DNA of 64,000 nucleotides from Actinomycetota bacterium. Its GTDB lineage: Bacteria > Actinomycetota > Acidimicrobiia > Acidimicrobiales > Poriferisodalaceae. Below, piece by piece: positions 1 through 9,471 of this stretch. Position 1 is the first letter of the stretch; the number at the start of each line of letters is the position of its first letter. The notes under the pieces were generated by a model. That model ran no database searches. It saw nothing but the letters and a program-made list of their open reading frames with translations, and was not told where the DNA came from. The DNA lies in contig JABABU010000027.1 of NCBI GenBank assembly GCA_014238065.1, forward strand, positions 184,442 to 248,441. Direction: 5' to 3'. The position numbers and the translations under genes are program-made.

Positions 1-328
1 AGGCGGCTCCGATGGCGAGCTGGCCCTCTTGACCGATGTTGATGAGGCCTGCCTTCGCAGACACGACCACGCCGAGCGCTACCAGCAGCATCGGGGCAGC
101 CACGCCGAGGGTCTCACCCCAGCGGCCTGGGTTCTGAACACTTCCGTCGACAAGAGCATCCATGACCGGTCGCCAGTCGCCGCCTGTCGCCTCTACGAGG
201 ATCGCCGACACCGTCAGCGCGACAAGGACGCTGACGGTATACATGCCGATCCACTCGCCGAGCCGCGCGGCGCGACTCGGGGGCGCTGAATCGGGCGCCG
301 AAGTCCGAGCGATGTCGAGCTCGCTCAA
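1..328 (-). CDS. BMP-type ABC transporter permease, N-terminal part (runs off window start)
   Basis: The visible 109 codons start at a TTG (328-326) whose bases overlap the TGA stop of the upstream ATPase gene by 4. A hydrophobic segment follows at about residues 29-45 (MYTVSVLVALTVSAILV). A second hydrophobic stretch leads into SAKAGLINIGQEGQLAIGAA, which matches the NIGxEGQ signature of inner-membrane permeases working with BMP-family binding proteins (nucleoside or simple-sugar type, RbsC-like fold). It would form the membrane channel for the ATPase and lipoprotein encoded immediately upstream. The C-terminal two thirds lie outside the window. A second permease gene commonly follows in this family but cannot be checked here. 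The family call is firm; the substrate is unknown. Confidence 0.85.
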   Translation of the reverse strand, partial: MSELDIARTSAPDSAPPSRAARLGEWIGMYTVSVLVALTVSAILVEATGGDWRPVMDALVDGSVQNPGRWGETLGVAAPMLLVALGVVVSAKAGLINIGQEGQLAIGAA

Positions 329-1905
329 ACTCCTGCTCCTGTCATCAGCAGCCCGATCCGTTCGAGATCGGCACCCGCGCGTGGCATCTCTCCGACGATC
401 CGGTTCTCGTGCATGACCACTATGCGATGCGCGAGATCCAGGATCTCCTCCAGCTCACTGGAGATCAGCAGCACGGCGACGCCTTCTGCTGCCGCGGCAC
501 GTAGCCGATCTGAGATGTACTCGATAGCGCCCACGTCGAGGCCACGGGTGGGCTGGGCGGCGACGAGTACCTTCGGATCGTTCGAAAGTTCGCGGGCGAG
601 TACGACCCGCTGCTGGTTACCTCCACTGAGCGACCACATCGGTGCGTTCGGTCCGTCGCACTGGACGTCGAAGTCGTAAATCATCTGGCTCGCGACATGA
701 CGGGCCTCATCGAGATCGATCACGCCTCGGTTCGACACACGCGACTGATCGACAAGCATCAGGTTTTCGGCGATCGACATCTCGAGGACGACACCCGAGT
801 CGTGTCGGTCCTCGGGGATGACCGCGACGCCGGCACGGCTCATGGCGCCAGCTCGTGAGGTCGAGATCTCCTCCCCTTCGATGCTCACCGAGCCGGATCG
901 AAGGGGGACCAGGCTTGACAACATGTCGGCGAGCGTTCGCTGACCGTTGCCTTCGACCCCTGCGACGCCAACGATCTCGCCAGCACGAACGTCGAGGTCG
1001 AGTCCGTCGAGGAGCTTCACGCCTCCCTGATCCTTCACTGATGCGCCGCGGATCGAGAGAACGACGCGACTCTCGACGTCGATTGCTGCAACTGAGTGTG
1101 GTTTGGCAGTCATTCCGAGTGCAGCACTCTCGGACCGCAGCGAGACCTCGCGGCCGACCATGGCTCTGGCCAACGATGGGGCGTCTGCTTTGGTGGTCGG
1201 CAGGCGCTCGACGACTCGACCCTGCCGCATGATCGTGATCTCGTCTGTTGCAGCCATCACCTCGTCGAGCTTGTGGCTCACGAGTACAACGGCACGGCCC
1301 TCGGCGGCGACGACGTTTCGCAGTTGATCGAACAGTTGAGCAGACTCATCGGGAGTCAGAACAGACGTCGGCTCGTCAAACAAGACGACAGACGGATCGC
1401 GTCTGAGGCATTTGATGATCTCCACTCGCTGACGCAGGCCGGCGGTCAGGTCGCCAACTCGAGCGTCGGGATCGATGGCGAGCCCGTACTGGTCGATGAT
1501 CTCACCAATGCGGACCCGCACTGCGTTTGGATCGAGTGGTCCCGATTCGCCGAGCGCAACGTTCTCCCAGACCGTCAGCGGCTCGACCAGACTGAAGTGC
1601 TGATGGACCATTGCTATGCGATTTGCCGCAGCCATCATCGGATCGAGGTGGTGATGTTGCTCTCCGCCGATGGTGATCGTCCCCGCGTCTGGGACGACGA
1701 GCCCGATCAGTACTTTCATCAGCGTCGACTTACCGGCCCCGTTCTCACCGAGGATGCCGTGGATCCGGCCGTGGAACAGCGAGAGGTCGACGTCATCACA
1801 CGCGACAACGCTGCCATATCGCTTGGTGACACCCGCCAGCTCGACCGCAGGGGCCGACAGCGCAGTGCCGTCGGCCCCTGTCGAGTCGTTATCGCCAGGC
1901 GTCAC
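325..1905 (-). CDS. BMP-type ABC transporter ATP-binding protein (two nucleotide-binding domains)
   Basis: This 526-residue cytoplasmic ATPase has two tandem ABC domains. Domain 1 has Walker A GENGAGKST (about 53-61), a variant signature LTAGLRQR (153-160) and Walker B VVLFDEP (173-179). Domain 2 has a degenerate Walker A (GVEGNGQRT), a canonical LSGGNQQR signature and AAQPTRGLD in place of the usual Walker B glutamate. That asymmetry is typical of the YufO/RbsA-like ATPases of nucleoside or sugar importers. The GTG start at 1905 overlaps the lipoprotein gene stop by 4 bases, and its own stop overlaps the permease start by 4, so the three are translationally coupled. It powers uptake of the ligand bound by the BMP lipoprotein. 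Confidence 0.93.
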   Translation of the reverse strand: MTPGDNDSTGADGTALSAPAVELAGVTKRYGSVVACDDVDLSLFHGRIHGILGENGAGKSTLMKVLIGLVVPDAGTITIGGEQHHHLDPMMAAANRIAMVHQHFSLVEPLTVWENVALGESGPLDPNAVRVRIGEIIDQYGLAIDPDARVGDLTAGLRQRVEIIKCLRRDPSVVLFDEPTSVLTPDESAQLFDQLRNVVAAEGRAVVLVSHKLDEVMAATDEITIMRQGRVVERLPTTKADAPSLARAMVGREVSLRSESAALGMTAKPHSVAAIDVESRVVLSIRGASVKDQGGVKLLDGLDLDVRAGEIVGVAGVEGNGQRTLADMLSSLVPLRSGSVSIEGEEISTSRAGAMSRAGVAVIPEDRHDSGVVLEMSIAENLMLVDQSRVSNRGVIDLDEARHVASQMIYDFDVQCDGPNAPMWSLSGGNQQRVVLARELSNDPKVLVAAQPTRGLDVGAIEYISDRLRAAAAEGVAVLLISSELEEILDLAHRIVVMHENRIVGEMPRAGADLERIGLLMTGAGV

Positions 1906-3026
1906 CCGCTGTAGGCCTCCCCGGAAATTCCGCCGAGCGCGCCCATCAGATCACCGTCGAACGATGCCAGCAGACCGAAGGCGTCTGCGACGATCGCGTC
2001 AGCCTCAGCGGACGCTCCGCAGAGCTCGCCGCCATTCAGGCCCTGTTCGGTCGGGAACTGGAACGTCTCACCTTCAGTGAGATCACCCGAGATGATCAGC
2101 TGGATGGCCGTCTCTGCATACCGGCCGCCGTCGAACACGATTGTTCCCGTCCAGTCGATGCTGCCTTCGCGGCTGCAGATGTCACCTGGTCCTGCCGCGA
2201 ACGAGGCCATGCCGAGGTCGGTCGCCAGCTGCCCGGTGCATTCGAGCGCTCCACCAAGATAGGCGTACACGAGTTTGGCGCCGTCCGCCTCAGCCGCGGT
2301 TAAGGCCGCGGTCGCGTTGGCGCAGTTGTCGAAGTCGAACTGGAAGTCGCCAGAGCCGACATAGTCCATCGTCAGGTCCGGATTCACTGCTTGCAGGCCG
2401 AAGACGGTGGCGTTGTATGCCTCCTTCTCGAAGTTCAGGTCGCAGCAGCCGATGAACACGGCCTTGCTGGCGCCGGCCTCCTCAAGCACCGCTGCCATCG
2501 CCGCCCCCGCTGTGTAGTGAATCGCTGCACCCCAGTCTGTGGCCTGCGCAAGTCCCGGCAGCTCCGTGAAACCGGCGCCGCAGTTGCAGTACCAGAAGAT
2601 GTCGGAGAACTGCTCGGTGAGGTCGGCCAACGGCTCTGCGATCTCGCTGGCTCCGACGAACATGATGTCGACACCCTGCTGGGCGAGGTCGGACATCGCT
2701 TGGGCAGCTTCTTCTGCTCCGATGTTGTCGCGAACGATGGGGGTCGCGAAGTTGTTGTCCGCAGAGAACTCCTCTGCAAAGTTGATCAGCGACTGGTAGT
2801 AGCCGTTGTCGTCACGTGGTCCGGCAGCCGCGACGCCGATCGTCACCACACCGTCACCGGTGACATCAAACTGTTCAACCAGTGGGTCGGGTGCGGCTGT
2901 CGTCGTCGGAGCAGCCGTTGTCGGCGCCGCCGTCGTCGCGGCCGGCTCGTCGCTGTCGCCGCATGCTGCCGCAACAAGCGACAAAGCGATGACGATGGCG
3001 AACAGCCATCGAGTGTTCTTCTTCAT
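1902..3026 (-). CDS. BMP family substrate-binding lipoprotein
   Basis: This 374-residue exported protein has a lipoprotein signal peptide: positive MKKNTR, a hydrophobic core and LVAAAC with the lipidated cysteine at residue 22. A Thr/Ala/Pro linker follows (about 29-46), then a periplasmic-binding fold related to BmpA/Med. An early segment, GPRDDNGYYQSL, resembles the BMP ligand-binding loop. Members bind purine nucleosides, and some bind other small molecules. It is embedded between the Rieske oxygenase gene (4-base ATGA overlap) and the ABC ATPase gene (4-base overlap), so the imported ligand is probably the substrate of the enzymes encoded in the same operon. The exact ligand cannot be read from sequence. 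Confidence 0.92.
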   Translation of the reverse strand: MKKNTRWLFAIVIALSLVAAACGDSDEPAATTAAPTTAAPTTTAAPDPLVEQFDVTGDGVVTIGVAAAGPRDDNGYYQSLINFAEEFSADNNFATPIVRDNIGAEEAAQAMSDLAQQGVDIMFVGASEIAEPLADLTEQFSDIFWYCNCGAGFTELPGLAQATDWGAAIHYTAGAAMAAVLEEAGASKAVFIGCCDLNFEKEAYNATVFGLQAVNPDLTMDYVGSGDFQFDFDNCANATAALTAAEADGAKLVYAYLGGALECTGQLATDLGMASFAAGPGDICSREGSIDWTGTIVFDGGRYAETAIQLIISGDLTEGETFQFPTEQGLNGGELCGASAEADAIVADAFGLLASFDGDLMGALGGISGEAYSG

Positions 3027-4213
3027 GATTCCCCTCCCAGAGAATGTGATGGGTCTTTTCGATTGGCTCGATAACGATCAACAAGCCAGCGATTGAAGTA
3101 GAGGTGTGTTTCCTCTTGCCACGAGTACCTACCGCGTGGCGCGAATCGTGAGTTCAGACCGCGCTGCACCTTGGTCGTGGCGTCTTGGTCCTGAGCAACG
3201 AACACCTGAACGCCCGCGTCGCTCATCTCGAGCAGATGGTCGAACATCGGGTGTGCAGGAGCTTCTTGGTGGAGCAGGTAACCGATCTCGACGTCGATGG
3301 TCTGAGCCGACGTGGGCCTGATGATGAAGAAGAAGGCCTGATCTGGTGCCGTCCCGATGCACAACGATGGTGGTAGCAGAGCAAACGTCGAACGCCAGCG
3401 TTCTTCTTCGGTGAGGTCGGGGAAGATCGGCAGGATCGCCTTACGGGTCGCGTTGAATCCGCCGTCCTTGTGGATGTAGCCGGCCTCCCGGAAGATGACG
3501 TTGCTGTCGGGCGTCCAGGCAACAGGGAACTTCGACAGCTCCGATGGGCAGAAATCCTGGATGAGAGTATGCAGTCGATTGGCGTGATAGCCGTCGTTGA
3601 AGTTCTCGAACATCACCTTCCAGTTCCACGGAAGGCCTTCGAGGGTAAAAGTGCCAGGCGAGAAGCAATTTTCGAGATCGTAATGCTCGAGGTACGGCTC
3701 GTAGTCGGTCAGTGTCGGAGCCAGCGGAGCCGGATCGTCGGCCAGCGACACGAAGATGAAGCCCTGCCAGATCTCGACGGCGAGGTTCGGAAGACCCCAC
3801 TCGGACTTGTCGAAGTCGTCGGTGCGTTCCATGGCGGGGGCACCGAGCAGACGACCGTCGAGCCCGTAGATCCAGTTGTGGTACGGACAGGTGAAGGTGG
3901 TGTTGTTGCCTTCTCCGAGACACACCTCCATTGCCCGGTGCTGACACACAGAAGAGAACGCTCTGATCTCGCCGTCCTTGCCGCGAGCGATGATGACCGA
4001 TTCGTTGTTCACCGTGGTGGTGAACCAGTCACCCACCTCGGGGATCCGGCTGGCGGTACCGACTGCCAGCCATTCCTGATCAAAGAGTGCCTTGCGCTCG
4101 AAATCGAGGAAGTCCTCAGATGTGTAGAGCTCCGCCGGGAGCGTCGCGGCTTTCGACAGTTCGGCAATGGACGAGTCGAAGCTCTCAAAGAGGTCATTGG
4201 TGAGGGACATCAC
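3023..4213 (-). CDS. Rieske [2Fe-2S] non-heme iron oxygenase, alpha subunit
   Basis: This 396-residue protein has an N-terminal Rieske domain with C90-x-H92 and C109-x2-H112 cluster ligands. The C-terminal catalytic domain has ENFNDGYHANRLH (about 203-215), giving bridging Asp207 and iron ligands His210 and His215; the third carboxylate is not assigned. Spacing matches the carnitine/choline/stachydrine-type oxygenases rather than naphthalene dioxygenase. Such enzymes hydroxylate or N/O-demethylate using electrons from a reductase, and no reductase or ferredoxin gene lies in the visible operon. The start is GTG at 4213, followed by an in-frame ATG at 4210. GGAGGT lies upstream and both starts overlap the ligase stop. 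The family is sure; the reaction is not. Confidence 0.92.
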   Translation of the reverse strand: MMSLTNDLFESFDSSIAELSKAATLPAELYTSEDFLDFERKALFDQEWLAVGTASRIPEVGDWFTTTVNNESVIIARGKDGEIRAFSSVCQHRAMEVCLGEGNNTTFTCPYHNWIYGLDGRLLGAPAMERTDDFDKSEWGLPNLAVEIWQGFIFVSLADDPAPLAPTLTDYEPYLEHYDLENCFSPGTFTLEGLPWNWKVMFENFNDGYHANRLHTLIQDFCPSELSKFPVAWTPDSNVIFREAGYIHKDGGFNATRKAILPIFPDLTEEERWRSTFALLPPSLCIGTAPDQAFFFIIRPTSAQTIDVEIGYLLHQEAPAHPMFDHLLEMSDAGVQVFVAQDQDATTKVQRGLNSRFAPRGRYSWQEETHLYFNRWLVDRYRANRKDPSHSLGGES

Positions 4214-5742
4214 GACGCGACCTCCATTTCCGCAGGTTCTGCTTCGTCTCTGAGCAGAAACTTCCGGATCTTCCCCACACTCGTGCGAGGTAGGGAGTCA
4301 AGAACAGTGATGGTCCTAGGCTGCTTGGCTTTGCTCAGACGATCTTGGCACCACTGTGTCAGCGAGTCCAAGTCGATTCCTGTGTCAGGGTCGGCTGCAA
4401 CCACGAATGCAACGGGAACCTCATCGCGAATGTTGTCAGGAGCACTGACGACCGCGACCTCGAGAACAGAGGGATGCTCGCTGATGACAGCTTCGATCTC
4501 GACGGTTGAGACATTCTCACCGGCCACCTTCAACACGTCGGAGCCGCGGCCCGAGAAGTAGAAGCGGCCGGCCTCATCGCGAGTGGCCCTGTCACCGGTG
4601 AGGAACCAGTCGCCACTGAAGCTGGCCGCCGTGATCTCCGGATCATCGAGGTACCGGGCGAACAGCGTGAGACCAGGCTCGCCACGGACAACGACTTCGC
4701 CTTCCACGCCATGGTCCACAGGCTGGCCGTCGACGTCGCGGATCTCGACGTCGCATCGGTGCGAAACCGAACCCATCGTCATGGGCGCGGCATCTGGCGC
4801 ACGTGTGGTGAGCACAGCCGGGATTGTCTCGGTCATGCCGTAGAGCTGACGCGGTCGACAACCGAACCAGTTCGAAATGGTGTCGTAGTCGCTGGTCGAG
4901 ATGTTCTGAGCGAACCAGCAGTGCCGAAGCTTCGTACCATCGACCGGGCCACCTCTCGCGAGGATCATGCGAAGCGGAGCCGCAAACAGGCTCGCGCACG
5001 TCGCTCGGTGCCGCACCGCCTGAGGGAGGAAGCCGCTGGCCGAGAACGTGTGCATCAACGCAACACTCGCGCCAACAGCGATAGCCGACGTGAACGAGTA
5101 GTACTGCGCGTTGGCGTGGAACATCGGCAGCACGACGAGTTGACGGTCGTCTGCGGTCAGCGCCGATTCGTGAGCCATGACCTCACCGGCGAAGGCGTAG
5201 TTGGCCTGGGTGATCTCGACACCCTTCGGTCGTCCGGTCGTGCCGGAGGTGAACATCACGGCGAGGAGCGCCGTGGGGTCGGAGTCGACATGGACCGAGG
5301 TGGCGTCTGGAGGAAGGAACTCGAACCCGGCGTCGGACTCGTCGACAGCGATGTAACCGAGCGATCCAGCCGCGGCCAGGTAGGTCGACTCGCGATCCAT
5401 CGAGCAGAACCCGAGCTTCGGCGACGTGCGTTTGATGTGACCAGCCAGTTCGGCTTCGCGGCCCATCGGATCAGACGGCACGATCCAGGCGCCCATCTTC
5501 GTGGCGGCGATCCACACGGCGATGAACGTGGGGCTGTTGGTGAGCGCGAGATGGATCGCATCGCCGCGATCGACGCCGTTGGCGGCCATGTAGGCCGCCA
5601 TCCGGTCGGCCAGTAGATCGAACTCGCCATACGTCCACTCGCTCACATCGCCGGTGGGACCTTCGAAGACGAGGAACGACGACCGAGGAGCACGCGCCAC
5701 TGAGTCAGCCCACAGGGCAGCAAGCGTCACCGGGCCCTCCAT
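4210..5742 (-). CDS. ATP-dependent acyl-CoA synthetase (AMP-binding, ANL family)
   Basis: This adenylate-forming CoA ligase has about 510 residues. It has the phosphate-binding loop FTSGTTGRPKG, the A5-type motif YGMTETIP, the A7/A8 region FLTGDRATRDEAGRFYFSGR with the hinge DVLKVAGENVST, and the catalytic lysine in RTSVGKIRKFLL near the C terminus. It activates a carboxylic acid to acyl-AMP and then acyl-CoA. The chosen ATG at 5742 lies one base after the HyuB stop (TGAG-ATG). An in-frame start at 5784 would add 14 unconserved residues inside hyuB. Its place between HyuB and the Rieske gene suggests it activates the acid made by the HyuAB pair. The substrate cannot be predicted. Confidence 0.9.
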   Translation of the reverse strand: MEGPVTLAALWADSVARAPRSSFLVFEGPTGDVSEWTYGEFDLLADRMAAYMAANGVDRGDAIHLALTNSPTFIAVWIAATKMGAWIVPSDPMGREAELAGHIKRTSPKLGFCSMDRESTYLAAAGSLGYIAVDESDAGFEFLPPDATSVHVDSDPTALLAVMFTSGTTGRPKGVEITQANYAFAGEVMAHESALTADDRQLVVLPMFHANAQYYSFTSAIAVGASVALMHTFSASGFLPQAVRHRATCASLFAAPLRMILARGGPVDGTKLRHCWFAQNISTSDYDTISNWFGCRPRQLYGMTETIPAVLTTRAPDAAPMTMGSVSHRCDVEIRDVDGQPVDHGVEGEVVVRGEPGLTLFARYLDDPEITAASFSGDWFLTGDRATRDEAGRFYFSGRGSDVLKVAGENVSTVEIEAVISEHPSVLEVAVVSAPDNIRDEVPVAFVVAADPDTGIDLDSLTQWCQDRLSKAKQPRTITVLDSLPRTSVGKIRKFLLRDEAEPAEMEVAS

Positions 5743-5743
5743 C

Positions 5744-7348
5744 TCAGCTTCCGTTCCTGTTCGAGGACCCGTAGCCGCCACCACCAGGAAGGTCGAGTCG
5801 CACGACGTCGTCGGGCTGCAGCGTGATTCGCGCCTGGGTCTTCACGTTCTCGCCGTTCACCGTGAAGCTGCCGGCCGCACCAGGTTCTCCGCCGAAGATA
5901 CCTTCTGGCGGAAGATCCAGACGGCTCGTCACCGCGTTCAGCTGCCAGGGTCGCGTGGTGTCGACGGTGAACTCGACCGTCTGGCCGAGACCGCCCACCT
6001 GTTCGCCCGCTCCACCCGACCCGTTGCGAAGTGCCTTCTGCGTGAAGCGGATCGGAGCCGACGCTTCGACCACTTCGATCGGCACCGCAGACACGCCGGT
6101 CGGGTACGAACAGGCCGAGAGACCCGGCTTGGTTGCCCTCGCGCCGACGCCACCCGCGTAGGTGAACATCGCGGTGATGAAGGGGCTGCCGTCGTCGTGG
6201 TTGCCGTTGACCTGCATCGTCCAGACGGCGCCGGATCCTTCGGCCATCGATTGGTCGGGCTTGATCTGGGCGAGCGCCTTCAGCAGTGCGTTGGGCAGGA
6301 ACATCCCCACGACGTGGCGGGCTGTTCCTGGCTGCGGCGTGACCGCGTTCACGATGCTGCCGGCGGGCGCTTCGAGTTTGATCGGTTCGAGGCTGCCGTG
6401 GTTGTTGGGGATGTCAGGGTTCAGCACTGATCGAACCGCGAACGTCGTGTACGCGTGGGTGTAGTTCTTGACGACGTTGATGCCCCACGGACTCGCTTCC
6501 GAGGAGCCCTCGTAGTCGACGAGAATCTCGCCGGCGTCTGGATCGACCGTTATGGCGCACACGATGTCAATGACGCTGCCATCGGTGAGGTCGAGTTTCG
6601 CTGACGCCGAATAGGTGCCAACCGGAAGCTCGCGAATCGAGTCGCGGGTGGCTTTCTCTGATCGCTCGATGATCTCGTCGGCGAGGTCTTCGATGTCGTC
6701 GAGGCCATGGGTGTCACACAACGTCGTGAGCCGCTGAGCTCCGACTTCGCCAGACGCCATCTGGGCGTGCAGGTCACCTGCCATGTGGTCGGGTTGACGA
6801 ACGTTGCTGAGAATGAACTTCCAGACGTCCTCACTCCGCTCCGGTTCGCCTGCGGCGTTGCCTCGCATCAACTTGCAGATGGGAATCCACAGACCTTCCT
6901 CGAACACGTCACGCCCACCTGCGCCGATTCCGTAGCCGCCCACATCGGTGTGGTGAATGGTCGAACCGAAGAACGCGATGACCTTCCCGTTGCGAAACGC
7001 CGGGTACAGCACCGTCACGTCGAGCAACTGACCAGCCGTCTTGTACGGGTCGTTCGTGATGAGCACATCACCTGGCTTGAGCGAGTCCGGCGGGTACTCC
7101 TCGAGGATGTGGGCTGCGCCGAGGGCAAGAGAGTTGATGTGACCCGGCGTCCCCGTGACAGCCTGGGCGACCATTCGGCCCCGGCGATCGAACACTGCGT
7201 TGGCGAGATCGCCGGCTTCGCGGACGATCGGGCTGAACGCAGAGCGCTGGAGCGCCCGCGCTTGCTCGTTGACCGTGGCGATCAACGACTGCCACAGGAT
7301 TTCGAGCTCGATAGCATCAAACCCTGGCGCTGACATCGCGGTAGTCAC
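5744..7348 (-). CDS. hyuB: Hydantoinase B / oxoprolinase family subunit
   Basis: This 534-residue protein is related to N-methylhydantoinase subunit B, the C-terminal part of 5-oxoprolinase, and the acetone and acetophenone carboxylase subunits. Family landmarks are the N-terminal ELEILWQSLIA, FSPIVREAGDLANAVFDRRG, GTPGHIN, LITNDPY, the conserved glycine-rich G-x-G region near the middle and the terminal DLPGGGGYG. The GTG start at 7348 overlaps the hyuA stop (GTGA). Longer in-frame extensions reach into hyuA and lack family similarity. It works with HyuA in ATP-dependent hydrolysis of a cyclic amide, or in ATP-dependent carboxylation. The visible sequence does not decide between these two chemistries. 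Confidence 0.9.
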   Translation of the reverse strand: MTTAMSAPGFDAIELEILWQSLIATVNEQARALQRSAFSPIVREAGDLANAVFDRRGRMVAQAVTGTPGHINSLALGAAHILEEYPPDSLKPGDVLITNDPYKTAGQLLDVTVLYPAFRNGKVIAFFGSTIHHTDVGGYGIGAGGRDVFEEGLWIPICKLMRGNAAGEPERSEDVWKFILSNVRQPDHMAGDLHAQMASGEVGAQRLTTLCDTHGLDDIEDLADEIIERSEKATRDSIRELPVGTYSASAKLDLTDGSVIDIVCAITVDPDAGEILVDYEGSSEASPWGINVVKNYTHAYTTFAVRSVLNPDIPNNHGSLEPIKLEAPAGSIVNAVTPQPGTARHVVGMFLPNALLKALAQIKPDQSMAEGSGAVWTMQVNGNHDDGSPFITAMFTYAGGVGARATKPGLSACSYPTGVSAVPIEVVEASAPIRFTQKALRNGSGGAGEQVGGLGQTVEFTVDTTRPWQLNAVTSRLDLPPEGIFGGEPGAAGSFTVNGENVKTQARITLQPDDVVRLDLPGGGGYGSSNRNGS

Positions 7349-9471
7349 GCAGCACCCTCCCTTCCATCGGCATTGCGGGTTTCGGAGATGTTTCCGGCCC
7401 TCGTGGCAACGATGCTGCCGTCCGATCCGACATCGACCGACCAGTCCGGTCGGATCACGACGGTTGTTTCGCGCTCCTCGATGATGGCCGGACCCTCGAA
7501 CGAGGCGCCTGGTCCGAGGGCGGATCGTTTGTAGATGTCGACATCGTCGACTGCTTGCCCACGGCCGAACACGACCCGCCGCCGCGACGATGGCGCTGGT
7601 GTCGAAGTGAGAGCCGCTGGATGCGCCGGCTCGACTGCATCGGCGTCGGCGTAGGCACTCAGTCGCCACGTGACGGCCTCGATGCTGACATCGGGAATGG
7701 TCAATCCGTAGATGCGGCGATACTCCTCCCCGAAACGGTCGTAGATGGTCGCGTCGTCGACTGGCCATGTCGGACCCTCGCCGAGCCACACAGTGATCTC
7801 GTTGCCCTGCCCGGCATATCGGGCATCGATGCCGTAGCGATACTGGACCGCGTCACCGGCCACACCGGCGGCCGACAGCACCCTCGCACCCTCGACTCTG
7901 AGCTCGTCGAGCAGCGCATCGCGCTCGGCAATGTCGATGGCGTCAAGGGACCTCGGCATCGATCGCGCAAGGTCGATGCGGACGGGCGACACCAGCGTGC
8001 CGAAGGCTGAGAGCACCGATGCGTTGACGGGAAAGATGACCCTGTCGGATTCGAGAAGCTCGGCGACACCACAAGCATGCACCGGGCCGGCACCGCCGAA
8101 TGCGATGACAGGAACACCGCGCATGTCGAGGCCTTGCTCGACCGCGTGCATTCGTGCAGCGGCTGCCATGTTCTGATTCACGACCTCGTGTACGCCGGCG
8201 GCGATCTCGACGGTTGCGAGGTCGAGCCGGCTGGCTACCGCTGCAAGCGCTGCGTCGGCGAGGCAAGGGTCGAGGGGCATGTCTCCACCGAGGAACCCGG
8301 CAGGGTCGAGCATGCCGAGGGCAACGTCGGCGTCAGTTACCGTAGCCAGCGTTCCACCACGACCGTAGCAAGCCGGTCCAGGGTCGGCACCTGCGCTCTG
8401 GGGACCCACCTTCAGCAGGCCGAAGTGGTCGACACTGGCGAGACTTCCCCCGCCGGCGCCGATCTCGACGAGATCGACGGACGGCACAGACACAGGGAAT
8501 CCCGAGCCCTTTTTGTGTCGGTAGGCGCGAGCGACCTCGAAGTCGTTCGTGAGTTCGGGCTCACCGTCGTCGATGAGGCAGGCCTTGGCGGTCGTGCCGC
8601 CCATGTCGAAGCAGAGGAGACGGGGCTCGTCGTGGCGAGCGGCGAACCACTTACCGGCAAGAACGCCGGCGGCCGGCCCTGACTCCACGAGGCGAATCGG
8701 TGTCGTGGCCGCGTCAGAAGCCGAAACGACGCCACCGTTCGAGAGCATCATCAGTACCGAACCACCGAAACCCTCGGCTGCGAGCCACTTCTGCAACTCG
8801 TCGAGATAGGGGCCGATCACCGGCATCGTGGCCGCATTGCAGGCAGTGGTGACCATCCGCGGGTATTCGCGGATCTGCGGCGACACTTCGCTCGACACGC
8901 AGACAGGCACACCCAACGCAGCCTCGACCCGTGATGCGACAGCTCGTTCGTTGGCCGAGTTCACGTAAGAGTTGAGGAAACAGATGGCGACGGCTTCCGC
9001 GTTCACGGCTTTGAGCTGCGCTGTCAGCGTGTCGATGGCGGCATCGGTCGGCCTGGCCAGCACAGAACCGTCCGCACCGGTCCGCTCGTCGAACTCGAAA
9101 GTGAGTTCCCTGGCTATGGGCGGCGCAGGGAACTCGATCTGCAGGTCATACATGTCGTAGCGATGCTCGTCCCGGATCAGCAGCGTGTCGCCGAATCCCG
9201 TTGTGGTGACGAGGCAAGCTCGACCGACCTTGCCCTCGATGAGAGCGTTGGTGATGAGGGTCGTCGCGTGAACGATCGGCGCTTCGACTTCAGATGGCGT
9301 GACGCCGACCCGCTGCAACAGCGAGGTGACACCGGTTCGCACCGCGTCGAGCGGAGCAGACGGCGTGGTCAGCGTCTTCTCGACTTCGACTTCGCCAGAC
9401 GCAGCATCGAGCAGAACGACGTCGGTGAACGTACCGCCGATGTCGACAGCCAGTCGCCAGTCGCGGCTCAC
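7345..9471 (-). CDS. hyuA: Hydantoinase A / oxoprolinase family ATPase subunit
   Basis: This 708-residue protein opens with the ASKHA-type phosphate loop DIGGTFTDVVLLD (about 10-22). It has a second nucleotide loop, CFDMGGTTAKACLID, followed by GAGGGSLASVD and AFGGAGPVHACGVAEL, all hallmarks of HyuA/5-oxoprolinase. It would phosphorylate and activate the substrate for the HyuB partner. The GTG start at 9471 overlaps the cupin gene by 4 bases, and its stop overlaps hyuB by 4, so a stoichiometric complex is likely. Length is normal for a stand-alone A subunit. The substrate (hydantoin, lactam or ketone) is open. Confidence 0.93.
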   Translation of the reverse strand: MSRDWRLAVDIGGTFTDVVLLDAASGEVEVEKTLTTPSAPLDAVRTGVTSLLQRVGVTPSEVEAPIVHATTLITNALIEGKVGRACLVTTTGFGDTLLIRDEHRYDMYDLQIEFPAPPIARELTFEFDERTGADGSVLARPTDAAIDTLTAQLKAVNAEAVAICFLNSYVNSANERAVASRVEAALGVPVCVSSEVSPQIREYPRMVTTACNAATMPVIGPYLDELQKWLAAEGFGGSVLMMLSNGGVVSASDAATTPIRLVESGPAAGVLAGKWFAARHDEPRLLCFDMGGTTAKACLIDDGEPELTNDFEVARAYRHKKGSGFPVSVPSVDLVEIGAGGGSLASVDHFGLLKVGPQSAGADPGPACYGRGGTLATVTDADVALGMLDPAGFLGGDMPLDPCLADAALAAVASRLDLATVEIAAGVHEVVNQNMAAAARMHAVEQGLDMRGVPVIAFGGAGPVHACGVAELLESDRVIFPVNASVLSAFGTLVSPVRIDLARSMPRSLDAIDIAERDALLDELRVEGARVLSAAGVAGDAVQYRYGIDARYAGQGNEITVWLGEGPTWPVDDATIYDRFGEEYRRIYGLTIPDVSIEAVTWRLSAYADADAVEPAHPAALTSTPAPSSRRRVVFGRGQAVDDVDIYKRSALGPGASFEGPAIIEERETTVVIRPDWSVDVGSDGSIVATRAGNISETRNADGREGAA

